Source of the DNA: a virus
IMG/VR virus record: IMGVR_UViG_3300031857_000212
Coordinates: 1 to 58,030 of that record
Direction: 5' to 3' (one strand)
DNA length: 58,030 nt
Part shown: in pieces, positions 7,044 to 13,520 of the stretch
How the letters are laid out: every line of letters starts with the position of its first letter
Position numbering within the stretch: position 1 is the first letter of the stretch
Program-made: the position numbers and the translations under genes
Notes under the pieces: model-generated
What the model saw: only the letters and a program-made list of their open reading frames with translations
Databases searched by the model: none
What the model was told of the DNA's origin: nothing

Positions 7044-7051
7044 GCTAAATA
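7044..7051 (+). promoter_or_regulatory. Weak candidate T4-type late promoter (GCTAAATA)
   Basis: GCTAAATA lies in the 30-nt gap before the gene at 7067 and matches the 3' part of the T4 late consensus TATAAATA. A GAGGAG ribosome-binding site follows. The first two bases deviate, so this is weaker than the matches at 23929 and 49547. Confidence 0.3.
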
Positions 7052-7066
7052 CAAAGAGGAGATATT

Positions 7067-7309
7067 ATGCCATCGTATGATTTTAGAAACAAAGACACTG
7101 GTGAAGTGTTCGGAAGAATTATGAAAATTGCTGAGAAAGAGCAATATCTTATTGACAATCCCAATATCGAACAAGCATTGCTTAGCGCACCTGCATTCAC
7201 TGGCGACCATATTGTCCTTAAAAAGGATACAGGATTTAAGGAGGTGCTGCAGAAGATTCACGAAAAGACTCCAGGAAGTAATTTAAATAATTTCTCATCA
7301 CAAATATAA
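7067..7309 (+). CDS. Conserved small phage protein
   Basis: This 80-residue protein begins MPSYDFRNKDTGEVFGRIMKIAEKEQYL and has a good AGAGGAG ribosome-binding site. The opening resembles FmdB-type regulatory proteins, but the zinc-ribbon cysteines are absent, as in homologous small proteins of T4-like cyanophages. The rest (FKEVLQKIHEKTPGS) looks helical. It precedes phoH, a neighbourhood seen in related phages. Function is unknown. Confidence 0.7.
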   Translation: MPSYDFRNKDTGEVFGRIMKIAEKEQYLIDNPNIEQALLSAPAFTGDHIVLKKDTGFKEVLQKIHEKTPGSNLNNFSSQI

Positions 7310-7318
7310 GGGTAACTA

Positions 7319-8089
7319 ATGGCTCGAGCAACAGCAAAGAAAATAGCACCTGATAATGTACAATGTGAGCCATCTGCTAGATCAGCAACCAAAACAATAA
7401 ACAATCACTTAAAATTAAGACTTGATGACTTAAAAACATTTCAACCATTAACAGATAATCAAAAGATTTTCTTTGATGCATACAAACGTGGTGATTATTT
7501 CGTAGCATTACATGGAGTTGCGGGAACAGGAAAAACCTTCTGTGCTTTATACAAAGCAATTGAAGAAGTAATGGATAAAGGAAATCCATTTGACAAAATT
7601 ATTGTAGTACGTTCTGCCGTACAATCACGTGAGATGGGGCATCTTCCAGGAGACGTTAATGAGAAGATGGAAATTTACCAACAACCATATCGTCAAATAT
7701 GCGACACCTTATTTGGTCGCAAAGATGCATGGGATCGTTTAGAAGAACAAGGACATATCCAGTTTATTTCTACATCGTTTATTCGTGGTATGTCATTCGA
7801 TGATGCAATCATTATCGTTGACGAAATGCAGAACTTAACATTTGAAGAGATCGACACAGTTATGACTCGTGTTGGTTATCGTTCTAAGATCATTTGGTGT
7901 GGCGATTATCGTCAGACAGATCTAAATAAGAAGAAGAACGATATGTCTGGAATTCTGAAATTTTTTGATATTGCCCATCACATGGGTGCTTTTACTCGAG
8001 TTGAATTTACTCCCGACGATATCGTACGCAGTTCTCTTGTTAAGGATTATATCCTAGCAAAACTAAAATACGAAGACATAGGAGATTAA
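7319..8089 (+). CDS. phoH: PhoH-like P-loop ATPase
   Basis: This 256-residue PhoH-family protein has the Walker A motif GVAGTGKT at residues 66-73, the family motif VVRSAVQSREMGHLPGDVNEKMEIYQQP split by the usual spacing, and Walker B with IIIVDEMQN. DNA helicase-like sensor residues follow (IIWCGDYRQTDL). PhoH genes are widespread in marine and freshwater phages. The biochemical role is an ATPase likely acting on RNA; the link to phosphate stress is uncertain. The ORF is complete and in canonical length for phage versions. Confidence 0.93.
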   Translation: MARATAKKIAPDNVQCEPSARSATKTINNHLKLRLDDLKTFQPLTDNQKIFFDAYKRGDYFVALHGVAGTGKTFCALYKAIEEVMDKGNPFDKIIVVRSAVQSREMGHLPGDVNEKMEIYQQPYRQICDTLFGRKDAWDRLEEQGHIQFISTSFIRGMSFDDAIIIVDEMQNLTFEEIDTVMTRVGYRSKIIWCGDYRQTDLNKKKNDMSGILKFFDIAHHMGAFTRVEFTPDDIVRSSLVKDYILAKLKYEDIGD

Positions 8090-8710
8090 ATGATTACCTC
8101 AAGCCAATTTGCACATCTATTCCCAAGGGCACAAGACCCACAGGGTTGGGTCGATGCAATGAATAATGTATTCCCAACATATAACATTGATACACCACAA
8201 CGCATTGCAGCATTCCTTGCTCAGTGCGGACATGAGTCTGGTGGTTGGACGACATTTGAAGAAAACCTTAATTACTCTGCACAGGGATTAAATGGTATCT
8301 TTAAAAAGTATTTCCCTACACTTGAGTCAGCACAACCTTATGCACGCAAGCCAGAAATGATTGCCAATAAAGTTTATGGTGGTCGTATGGGTAATGGACC
8401 AGAGTCTTCAGGTGATGGATGGAAATATCGTGGACGTGGTCCGATTCAATTAACTGGTAAAGCAAACTATATGGCGTTTGCCAAAGAAATGTTTGATGAC
8501 TGGCAAAACATATTTGAAAATCCAGATTGGGTTACTGCAGATCGTGACTTTGCTTTAATGTCAGCTATCTGGTTTTGGAATAAAAACGGATTAAACAAAG
8601 AAGCGGACTCTGGTGATATTAAAACCATGACACGTAAGATTAATGGTGGCTTCATTGGGTTGGAGGATCGCATCAAACATTACAATGAAGCGATTCACCT
8701 TCTAACTTAA
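8090..8710 (+). CDS. GH19 chitinase-like endolysin
   Basis: This 206-residue protein is a glycoside hydrolase family 19 enzyme, the usual endolysin type in many Gram-negative phages. The catalytic glutamate is in CGHESGGW (E49), a second acidic cluster is FEENLNYS (E57/E58), and the substrate-binding YRGRGPIQLTG is at about residues 112-122. It should cleave peptidoglycan glycan strands. No signal peptide is visible, so it needs a holin; the candidate holin lies at 21831 on the other strand. It starts directly after phoH and ends in a TAATG overlap. Confidence 0.92.
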   Translation: MITSSQFAHLFPRAQDPQGWVDAMNNVFPTYNIDTPQRIAAFLAQCGHESGGWTTFEENLNYSAQGLNGIFKKYFPTLESAQPYARKPEMIANKVYGGRMGNGPESSGDGWKYRGRGPIQLTGKANYMAFAKEMFDDWQNIFENPDWVTADRDFALMSAIWFWNKNGLNKEADSGDIKTMTRKINGGFIGLEDRIKHYNEAIHLLT

Positions 8711-9438
8711 TGTTAGAACTTTTATATGTTCTAGTTGTGACGCATATTACTATTTTATGCGTCACACTTTTTCTACATAGAGCCCAAGCGCACAGAGGTG
8801 TTACATTTCATCCAGCTGTGAGTCATTTTATGAGGTTCTGGTTATGGATGACCACTGGTATGGTAACGAAACAATGGGTAGCCATACACCGCAAACATCA
8901 CAGGTATAGTGATCAAGAAGGTGATCCTCACACACCTCATGTGTACGGTATTTGGCGTGTATTGTTTAAAGGTGCATTTTTATACCATGATGCTAGTAAA
9001 GATAAAGATATGGTTAATTCATATGGAGTTGGAACTCCTGATGACTGGATAGAAAATAATGTCTACACCAAACACAGTAAACTTGGTGTTAGCTTAATGA
9101 TGATTATTAATATTCTACTATTTGGATGGGTAGGATTGTTAATTTGGGGTATACAGATGATATGGATTCCATTCTGGGCAGCAGGAGTTGTGAATGGAAT
9201 AGGACATTGGGTAGGTTACCGTAATGGAACTACTAAAGATCAAAGTCGAAACATTAGTCCTTGGGGGATTATTATTGGTGGTGAAGAACTGCACAACAAC
9301 CATCACTTAAATCCTGCTAGCCCCAAATTAAGTAGAAGATGGTTTGAATTTGATATTGGTTGGATGTGGTTAACAATCCTAGACAAATTTAAATTGGCAA
9401 AAATTAAAAATGAAATACAAAACGATATTCATAAGTGA
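8710..9438 (+). CDS. Membrane fatty acid desaturase (acyl-CoA/acyl-lipid delta-9 type)
   Basis: All three histidine boxes of membrane desaturases are present in this 242-residue protein: HRAQAH (23-28), HRKHH (60-64) and HNNHH (about residue 197). Hydrophobic segments at the N-terminus and around LMMIINILLFGWVGLLIWGI give the usual membrane fold. It would insert a double bond in membrane acyl chains, using an Fe-Fe centre and host electron carriers. It is coupled to the endolysin (TAATG) and overlaps the LpxH-like gene by 29 bases. Confidence 0.9.
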   Translation: MLELLYVLVVTHITILCVTLFLHRAQAHRGVTFHPAVSHFMRFWLWMTTGMVTKQWVAIHRKHHRYSDQEGDPHTPHVYGIWRVLFKGAFLYHDASKDKDMVNSYGVGTPDDWIENNVYTKHSKLGVSLMMIINILLFGWVGLLIWGIQMIWIPFWAAGVVNGIGHWVGYRNGTTKDQSRNISPWGIIIGGEELHNNHHLNPASPKLSRRWFEFDIGWMWLTILDKFKLAKIKNEIQNDIHK

Positions 9439-10192
9439 TGTACATTTAGGAACTCGTGATTGTCAAGCTGATAAATTAAATAATTTTTTGAAAAATAATA
9501 CCTGCGAGACTTTATATCTCGTGGGTGATATAATAGATGCATGGCGTATACAACAAAACAAATGGCGATGGAGACAAAGCCACACTAACGTAGTACGTCG
9601 TATATTGGGTCATGCTAAACGTGGCACAAGAGTGATTTACGTAGCAGGCAATCATGACGAATTCTTAAGACCAATGATACCATATGGTTTTAGTTTTGGT
9701 ACAATAGAAATACGCAATCAAGCAGAACATATAGGGGTAGATGGTAATCACTATCTTGTAGTTCATGGAGATCTATTTGATGGAATTACTAGACTCGCAC
9801 CATGGATAGCATTCTTAGGAGACAAAGCATATGACTTCGTTCTTAGTATCAATTCCAAATATAATTGGATACGTCATCGTATGGGTTTTGGGTACTTTAG
9901 CCTTAGCAAGTTCCTTAAGCATAAAGTTAAAAAAGCAGTAGACTTTGTATTCAAGTTTGAAGAAAACTTGGCGGGATATTGCAAGAAGCGTGGGTTTGAT
10001 GGAGTTATTTGTGGGCATATACACCATGCCGAGATTAAAGAGATTGATGGTGTCATGTATATGAATGATGGTGATTGGGTTGAATCTTGTACTGCATTAG
10101 TTGAGCATCATGATGGTCGATGGGAAATAGTAACATGGACTAAGGAGAAAGATGATGTGGTTGTTAATACTAGTAGCAGTGCACATGAATAA
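9410..10192 (+). CDS. LpxH-like UDP-2,3-diacylglucosamine pyrophosphatase family
   Basis: This 260-residue metallophosphoesterase has SDVHLG (9-14), LVGDIID (about 37-43), YVAGNHDEF, VVHGDLFD and ICGHIHHA, and closes with NDGDWVESCTALVEHHDGRWEI, the signature of the LpxH-like COG2908 group. In bacteria LpxH hydrolyses UDP-2,3-diacylglucosamine to lipid X in lipid A synthesis. A direct role in lipid A is inference, because relatives of this subgroup are not all characterised. Its place between a desaturase and a glycosyltransferase supports an envelope role. Confidence 0.85.
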   Translation: MKYKTIFISDVHLGTRDCQADKLNNFLKNNTCETLYLVGDIIDAWRIQQNKWRWRQSHTNVVRRILGHAKRGTRVIYVAGNHDEFLRPMIPYGFSFGTIEIRNQAEHIGVDGNHYLVVHGDLFDGITRLAPWIAFLGDKAYDFVLSINSKYNWIRHRMGFGYFSLSKFLKHKVKKAVDFVFKFEENLAGYCKKRGFDGVICGHIHHAEIKEIDGVMYMNDGDWVESCTALVEHHDGRWEIVTWTKEKDDVVVNTSSSAHE

Positions 10193-10328
10193 TCCACAGG
10201 ATCAGCCAGGAAAAATTGAATTAGAATTCAAAGATCGGATGAGTTGCGAATTCGCTTTGGCATCAATGAAGTTTGAATTGAAGTTTAAGAATTTTAAGGT
10301 AGAAGGTAAATGTCAAAAAATACTTTAG
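10185..10328 (+). CDS. Small hypothetical protein, 47 residues
   Basis: The frame starts at ATG 10185 within the end of the LpxH-like gene (ATGA overlap with its TAA context) and ends at TAG 10326-10328, inside the glycosyltransferase gene that starts at 10310. The product reads MNNPQDQPGKIELEFKDR and then an alternating FELKFKNFKVEGK that should form a beta hairpin. It fills what would otherwise be a 117-nt gap. No family was recognised. Confidence 0.5.
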   Translation: MNNPQDQPGKIELEFKDRMSCEFALASMKFELKFKNFKVEGKCQKIL

Positions 10329-11029
10329 AGGATAAAATCACAATAGTTGTTCCATGTAAGAACGAAGAAAACTATATTGCGCATTTATTAATGCATTTAC
10401 GTCAACAATCGATAGGCAATACTAAAATTATCATTGCTGATTGCTCAACTGACAAAACACGAGAAGTTATTCAAATAATGAAGGGTGAATTGAATGTTGA
10501 GGTTATTGATGGTGGACCAGTTTCTATTGCAAAGAACAATGGCGCAAAATTAGTAACAACTCCATACATACTGTTTATTGATAGCGATGTAAGATTTTTC
10601 TCTAACACAGTTATACTTGACACAGTAAATGAATTAGAGTATAATAACTTAGATCTCATTGGATTGTATGCGAAGTGTTATGATGGTAATTTAACTGCAC
10701 AAATTGGATTTATGTTATTCAATGCAGTTAACAACATATTGAAATATAAAGTTCCATTTGCTGTTGGTGCTTACATGTTAACACGAAGAAACAAGTTTGA
10801 AGAATTTGGTGGATTTCCTGCCAAGTTTGGAACTAGTGAAGACTTCTTTCTCTCTAAGATGTATGATGTTAAAAAGTTCAAATTGGTGAATCATTATTTT
10901 GGGCAGGACAGTAGAAGATTTAAGAAGATGGGATATTTTGGCATGGCTACATATCTTATCAAAAATTTTTGGAATAGAAATAATGAAGAATATTGGAACA
11001 AAATGGATTATTCGAAATATTGGAACTAA
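10310..11029 (+). CDS. Family 2 glycosyltransferase (GT-A fold)
   Basis: This 239-residue protein has the GT2 opening ITIVVPCKNEENYIAHLL (about 11-28), the nucleotide-binding IIIADCSTDKT, and the metal-binding LFIDSDVRF. A mid-protein segment (GFMLFNAVNNILKYKVPFAVGAYML) is partly hydrophobic and may contact the membrane. GT2 enzymes move a sugar from a nucleotide donor to lipid, polysaccharide or protein. With the desaturase and LpxH-like genes it suggests modification of the host envelope or LPS; DNA-base glycosylation is an alternative. Confidence 0.87.
   Translation: MSKNTLEDKITIVVPCKNEENYIAHLLMHLRQQSIGNTKIIIADCSTDKTREVIQIMKGELNVEVIDGGPVSIAKNNGAKLVTTPYILFIDSDVRFFSNTVILDTVNELEYNNLDLIGLYAKCYDGNLTAQIGFMLFNAVNNILKYKVPFAVGAYMLTRRNKFEEFGGFPAKFGTSEDFFLSKMYDVKKFKLVNHYFGQDSRRFKKMGYFGMATYLIKNFWNRNNEEYWNKMDYSKYWN
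10617..10645 (+). promoter_or_regulatory. Consensus sigma70 promoter inside glycosyltransferase gene
   Basis: TTGACA (10617-10622) and TATAAT (10640-10645) are both perfect consensus hexamers with a 17-nt spacer. It would start a transcript near 10652 that covers the 3' part of the glycosyltransferase and the exonuclease. It lies in coding sequence and has no TGCAA spacer start, so it may be fortuitous. Confidence 0.4.
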
Positions 11030-11683
11030 ATGAAGACATTTATACATCATGATTTACCCAAACTCGAACGTGCCACATCCTCCGATGGAACAAGAGTCTA
11101 CAAGACTCCATCGGGTTCAGCCTATCCAAGCGTCACTACCGTTACAGGATTACACACAGCAAAGGGAATCGCAGAGTGGAGAAAGCGAGTCGGAAACGAA
11201 GAAGCAAACCGAATCTCTGGAAAAGCATCAGCAAGAGGCACAAGGATTCACGGATACTGTGAAGACTACCTACGAGGAAACTTATTCGAAGCCGACATGT
11301 TCGACCTCGAAATGTTCAACTCCATTAAACCCTTACTTGACAAAGTCGACAAAATTCACTGCTTGGAAGATCCACTCTATTCTGACCACTTACAAGTCGC
11401 TGGAACAGTTGATTGTATCGCAGAGTTCCAAGGTAAACTTAGTGTCATAGATTTTAAGACATCAAGTAAACCAAAAGATCGTGATGATATTCATAACTAT
11501 TTTATGCAAACTGCAGCATACGCTGTTGCCTTTGAAGAGAGAACAGGCATTCCTGTTGGTAGACTTGTAATTATTATGGCTGTTGATAATGATGATCCTC
11601 GTTGGTTTATCGAGAAACGTGATAACTGGATTGGTGGGTTTCGCAAACTAAGACTTGACTATAAGAATAAATATAACATCTAA
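11030..11683 (+). CDS. PD-(D/E)XK exonuclease, MGME1/RecB-like
   Basis: This 217-residue protein has the RecB-family nuclease core: RGTRIHGYCEDYLRG (the conserved histidine motif), VAGTVDCIAEF (first catalytic aspartate), LSVIDFKTSSKP (D-x-K) and the following QTAAYAVAFEE (QxxxY). Phage proteins of this type are usually annotated as exonucleases similar to mitochondrial MGME1 and are thought to process DNA ends or degrade host DNA. The first 390 bases have clearly more C-ending codons than the rest. The next promoter begins two bases after its stop. Confidence 0.87.
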   Translation: MKTFIHHDLPKLERATSSDGTRVYKTPSGSAYPSVTTVTGLHTAKGIAEWRKRVGNEEANRISGKASARGTRIHGYCEDYLRGNLFEADMFDLEMFNSIKPLLDKVDKIHCLEDPLYSDHLQVAGTVDCIAEFQGKLSVIDFKTSSKPKDRDDIHNYFMQTAAYAVAFEERTGIPVGRLVIIMAVDNDDPRWFIEKRDNWIGGFRKLRLDYKNKYNI

Positions 11684-11684
11684 T

Positions 11685-11713
11685 TTGCCTTGCAAGAAAT
11701 TGTGGGGTATAAT
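11685..11713 (+). promoter_or_regulatory. Promoter of the tmRNA gene (TTGCCTTGCAA family)
   Basis: TTGCCT (11685-11690) and TATAAT (11708-11713) are separated by 17 nt. The spacer begins TGCAA and ends GGGG, as in the family at 5152, 15079 and 15458. Transcription should start near 11719-11721, just ahead of the acceptor half of the tmRNA. It may also serve the GroES gene by read-through. Confidence 0.8.
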
Positions 11714-11718
11714 TAGTG

Positions 11719-11982
11719 TATTGTTGTAATTCCTTCAAAGCAAAGGACTTCTGGACGTGGGTTCGACTCCCACCATCTCCACCATAAGAGTTGTTTAGAA
11801 TTTTTATGATGGGGATGCCATGGTTTCGACAGGGGTAGATAGTGGCGACGGCAACACAGTAGGCGATGACTGTAAATCAAGCAAAAAAGTAAATGCAAAC
11901 GACTCTGTCTACGCATTGGCAGCCTAAACGCTGACTAGGGTTTCGATTGGTTTCCTCGTAACAGAATAACCAATCATTAATT
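11719..11982 (+). ncRNA. ssrA: Circularly permuted (two-piece) tmRNA gene
   Basis: The tRNA-like 3' half comes first: T stem GTGGG (11757-11761), loop TTCGACT, CCCAC (11769-11773), acceptor strand CATCTCC (11774-11780), then ACCA (11781-11784). A 26-nt AT-rich intervening segment follows, then the 5' half, GGGGATG (11811-11817), which pairs fully with CATCTCC, including a G-U at the third pair, the alanine identity element. The D-loop-like GGTTTCGACAGG and tag ORF follow. Two-piece tmRNAs rescue stalled ribosomes after the intervening segment is cut out. RNA ends are estimates. Confidence is high for the permutation and lower for the exact 5' and 3' limits. Confidence 0.9.
11895..11927 (+). 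other. tmRNA proteolysis-tag reading frame
   Basis: The resume codon is GCA at 11895 and the frame reads ANDSVYALAA before TAA at 11925-11927. This matches the bacterial tag pattern AND....ALAA (E. coli ANDENYALAA), with the C-terminal LAA that ClpX recognises. The A-rich stretch before the resume codon (AAAAAAGTAAAT) is as expected for resume-codon selection. Confidence 0.9.
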
Positions 11983-11986
11983 TTTT
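11945..11986 (+). terminator. Hairpin and T-tract at the end of the tmRNA gene
   Basis: GATTGGTT (11945-11952) pairs with AACCAATC (11968-11975) around a 15-nt loop, and a T-rich stretch with six Ts at 11981-11986 follows. It probably ends the tmRNA transcript or forms the 3' end of the coding piece. The loop is large, so read-through into the GroES gene is possible. Confidence 0.55.
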
Positions 11987-11999
11987 AAATGAGGACATT

Positions 12000-12272
12000 A
12001 TGATTGAACCATTGGGTAAAAAAGTTTACATTGCTGAAGTGAAAGTTGATGAGCGAAAAACTGAATCAGGCATTATTCTTGAGGGTGCGGCTTCTGTTAA
12101 AGTAACTAAGTTCGCTGAAGTATTAGAGATCGGTTACGATGTAAAGAAAGTTCGCAAGGGCGATAAAATTGTTCTTGATTGGGGTAAGTGCATACCAGTT
12201 AAGATCGGTAATGTTGAACGTGCACTGATTGACGAAGAAAACATCTTAGCGATTTATCGTGAAGATCAATAA
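12000..12272 (+). CDS. GroES-like co-chaperonin
   Basis: This 90-residue protein has the Cpn10 layout: MIEPLGKKVYIAEVKVDERKTESGIIL (roof strand plus the mobile loop with hydrophobic IIL that contacts GroEL), then VLEIGYD, VRKGDKIVLDWG and ENILAIYRE. It is likely to replace or assist host GroES with GroEL in folding phage proteins, the job of gp31 in T4. A GAGG ribosome-binding site precedes the ATG. It lies directly after the tmRNA gene. Confidence 0.85.
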   Translation: MIEPLGKKVYIAEVKVDERKTESGIILEGAASVKVTKFAEVLEIGYDVKKVRKGDKIVLDWGKCIPVKIGNVERALIDEENILAIYREDQ

Positions 12273-12291
12273 TTAACTTTAAAGGAAACTT

Positions 12292-12486
12292 ATGAAACAT
12301 TTAATCGCATTGGTACTTACAACTTTTGCACTTTCTGCTTTTGCAGCAGACCCAGTTAAAGCACCAGCAACTCCTGCTCCAGAAAACACTAACTGTGTTA
12401 AGAAAGATAAGAATGGTAAGTGTCCTCCACTTCCAGATTCTCCAAAGCCAACTCCAAAGAAAAAAGCTGAAGAGAAAAAGTCCTAA
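12292..12486 (+). CDS. Small exported proline/lysine-rich protein
   Basis: This 64-residue protein has a Sec signal peptide (MKHLIALVLTTFALSAFA, cleavage after AFA-A) and a short mature part rich in proline and lysine (PATPAPENTNC, then PKPTPKKKAEEKK). The mature domain has two cysteines that could pair in the periplasm. An AAAGGAAA ribosome-binding site is present. Function is unknown; small exported phage proteins can act in superinfection exclusion or lysis control. Confidence 0.7.
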   Translation: MKHLIALVLTTFALSAFAADPVKAPATPAPENTNCVKKDKNGKCPPLPDSPKPTPKKKAEEKKS

Positions 12487-12494
12487 ATAGTATT

Positions 12495-12514
12495 ACTGGC
12501 TTGGTGGAGCCAGT
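12495..12514 (+). other. 7-bp hairpin after the exported protein gene
   Basis: ACTGGCT (12495-12501) pairs with AGCCAGT (12508-12514) around the loop TGGTGG. It is followed by an A-run and not a T-run, so it is not a standard terminator on this strand. It could be an RNA processing or stability element. Confidence 0.4.
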
Positions 12515-12563
12515 TAAAAAAACCACCATTACACACAACTTTTTACACACAAGGAGAAAAACT

Positions 12564-12836
12564 ATGGCAAATCTCACGCCATTTGAAATCCGTCTTGAAC
12601 TTCTCAAGATGGCAAAAGACATGCTTAACGATGACTACTACGGTAAGCGTGAACAAATTAGCAACGACTGGCAACAGAAAGTCGAATCTGCTAAACTCAA
12701 TGGTGGTACAATTCCTGATCATCCAGGATTTCCCACTATCCCATCTGAACAAGAAATTATTGCCAAAGCATCGGTACTTAATGGATTTGTTTCAAACATC
12801 CCACTAGATACAAAGACTAGCAAGAAGTCCACCTGA
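12564..12836 (+). CDS. Conserved small phage protein
   Basis: The start at ATG 12564 has a strong AAGGAGAA ribosome-binding site and gives 90 residues beginning MANLTPFEIRLELLKMAKDML, an opening common to a family of cyanophage and pelagiphage proteins. It continues with helical segments (KREQISNDWQQKVESAK) and a proline-containing middle (HPGFPTIPSEQEI). The frame is open upstream to 12501, but without a good start. Function is unknown. Confidence 0.75.
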   Translation: MANLTPFEIRLELLKMAKDMLNDDYYGKREQISNDWQQKVESAKLNGGTIPDHPGFPTIPSEQEIIAKASVLNGFVSNIPLDTKTSKKST

Positions 12837-12844
12837 TAGGGATT

Positions 12845-12874
12845 GGATTGCAGGATACACACATCCTGCAATCC
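12845..12874 (+). other. Perfect 12-bp hairpin between genes
   Basis: GGATTGCAGGAT (12845-12856) pairs perfectly with ATCCTGCAATCC (12863-12874) around the loop ACACAC. The tail TTAACTGTTTT is only weakly T-rich, so it may be an inefficient terminator, or a processing or protection element. It sits just before the AAGGAG of the SleB-like gene. Confidence 0.6.
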
Positions 12875-12896
12875 TTAACTGTTTTAAGGAGATACA

Positions 12897-13520
12897 ATGC
12901 GAACTAAAAAGATACTGGCAATTGTCAGCTTATTGATTTTATCAATAATCGCAACTACATTATATGCATCAAATAACATTTTTACACTGGATGATAAAAT
13001 TCTTGATGTTGCGTATTCAGAATTAACAAAAGATACTAAGAAACAAATTGATTGCTTGGCAGACAACATCTACCATGAGGCAAGAAGTGAACCAGAGAAA
13101 GGCAAAGTTGCCGTTGCTCTAGTGACCTTAAATAGAGTTGAAGACCCAAGATTTCCAAAAGACATCTGTGGGGTAGTCAAACAAAAGACACAAGGTATGT
13201 GTCAATTTTCTTGGTTCTGTACTGCAGTCAAAAGTAATAAAGGAAGTGAATCGTATCAGTCAGCGAAAGAAGTTGCTGTATACGTTTATGCCAACTACGA
13301 GAAACTACACGATATAACTAAAGGTGCTTTGTATTATCACGCTGATTATGTAAATCCAGGATGGAAGTTACAGAAAACAGTTACTATCGGTCGACATATT
13401 TTTTATAAAGAAGGTGGCAAAAACTATGATGGAAAAACTAAACCTCCAGCTGAAAGACGATTCAGCTTCGAGACATTCTTTCTTTCTGATGATGGAGGAG
13501 ATAAGTTTATCAACTTGTAA
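12897..13520 (+). CDS. SleB/CwlJ-type cell wall hydrolase with N-terminal anchor
   Basis: This 207-residue protein starts with a hydrophobic signal or signal-anchor (ILAIVSLLILSIIATTLYA, residues 6-24). The domain DCLADNIYHEARSEPEKGKVAVALVTLNRV, followed by FPKDICGVVKQ and CQFSW, is the Hydrolase_2 (SleB/CwlJ) core with the catalytic glutamate in YHEAR. It should cleave peptidoglycan, possibly as a lytic transglycosylase, in the periplasm. It is a second lysis enzyme beside the GH19 protein. Its last ~95 bases overlap the ClpP-like gene in another frame. Confidence 0.85.
   Translation: MRTKKILAIVSLLILSIIATTLYASNNIFTLDDKILDVAYSELTKDTKKQIDCLADNIYHEARSEPEKGKVAVALVTLNRVEDPRFPKDICGVVKQKTQGMCQFSWFCTAVKSNKGSESYQSAKEVAVYVYANYEKLHDITKGALYYHADYVNPGWKLQKTVTIGRHIFYKEGGKNYDGKTKPPAERRFSFETFFLSDDGGDKFINL

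Noticed and set aside
11049-11450. 133-codon alternative frame in the exonuclease
   Set aside because: The exonuclease frame has nuclease motifs on both sides; the alternative has low-complexity Ser/Gln/Glu and no start signal. Its openness reflects the C-ending codons of this part.
11757-11784. T-arm plus acceptor end looked like a tRNA 3' end
   Set aside because: No anticodon or D arm lies upstream; its acceptor partner is downstream, so it belongs to the permuted tmRNA.
11713-11916. 67-codon minus-strand frame over the tmRNA
   Set aside because: The region is explained by tmRNA base pairing and tag; the frame's product is cysteine- and histidine-rich nonsense with no ribosome-binding site.
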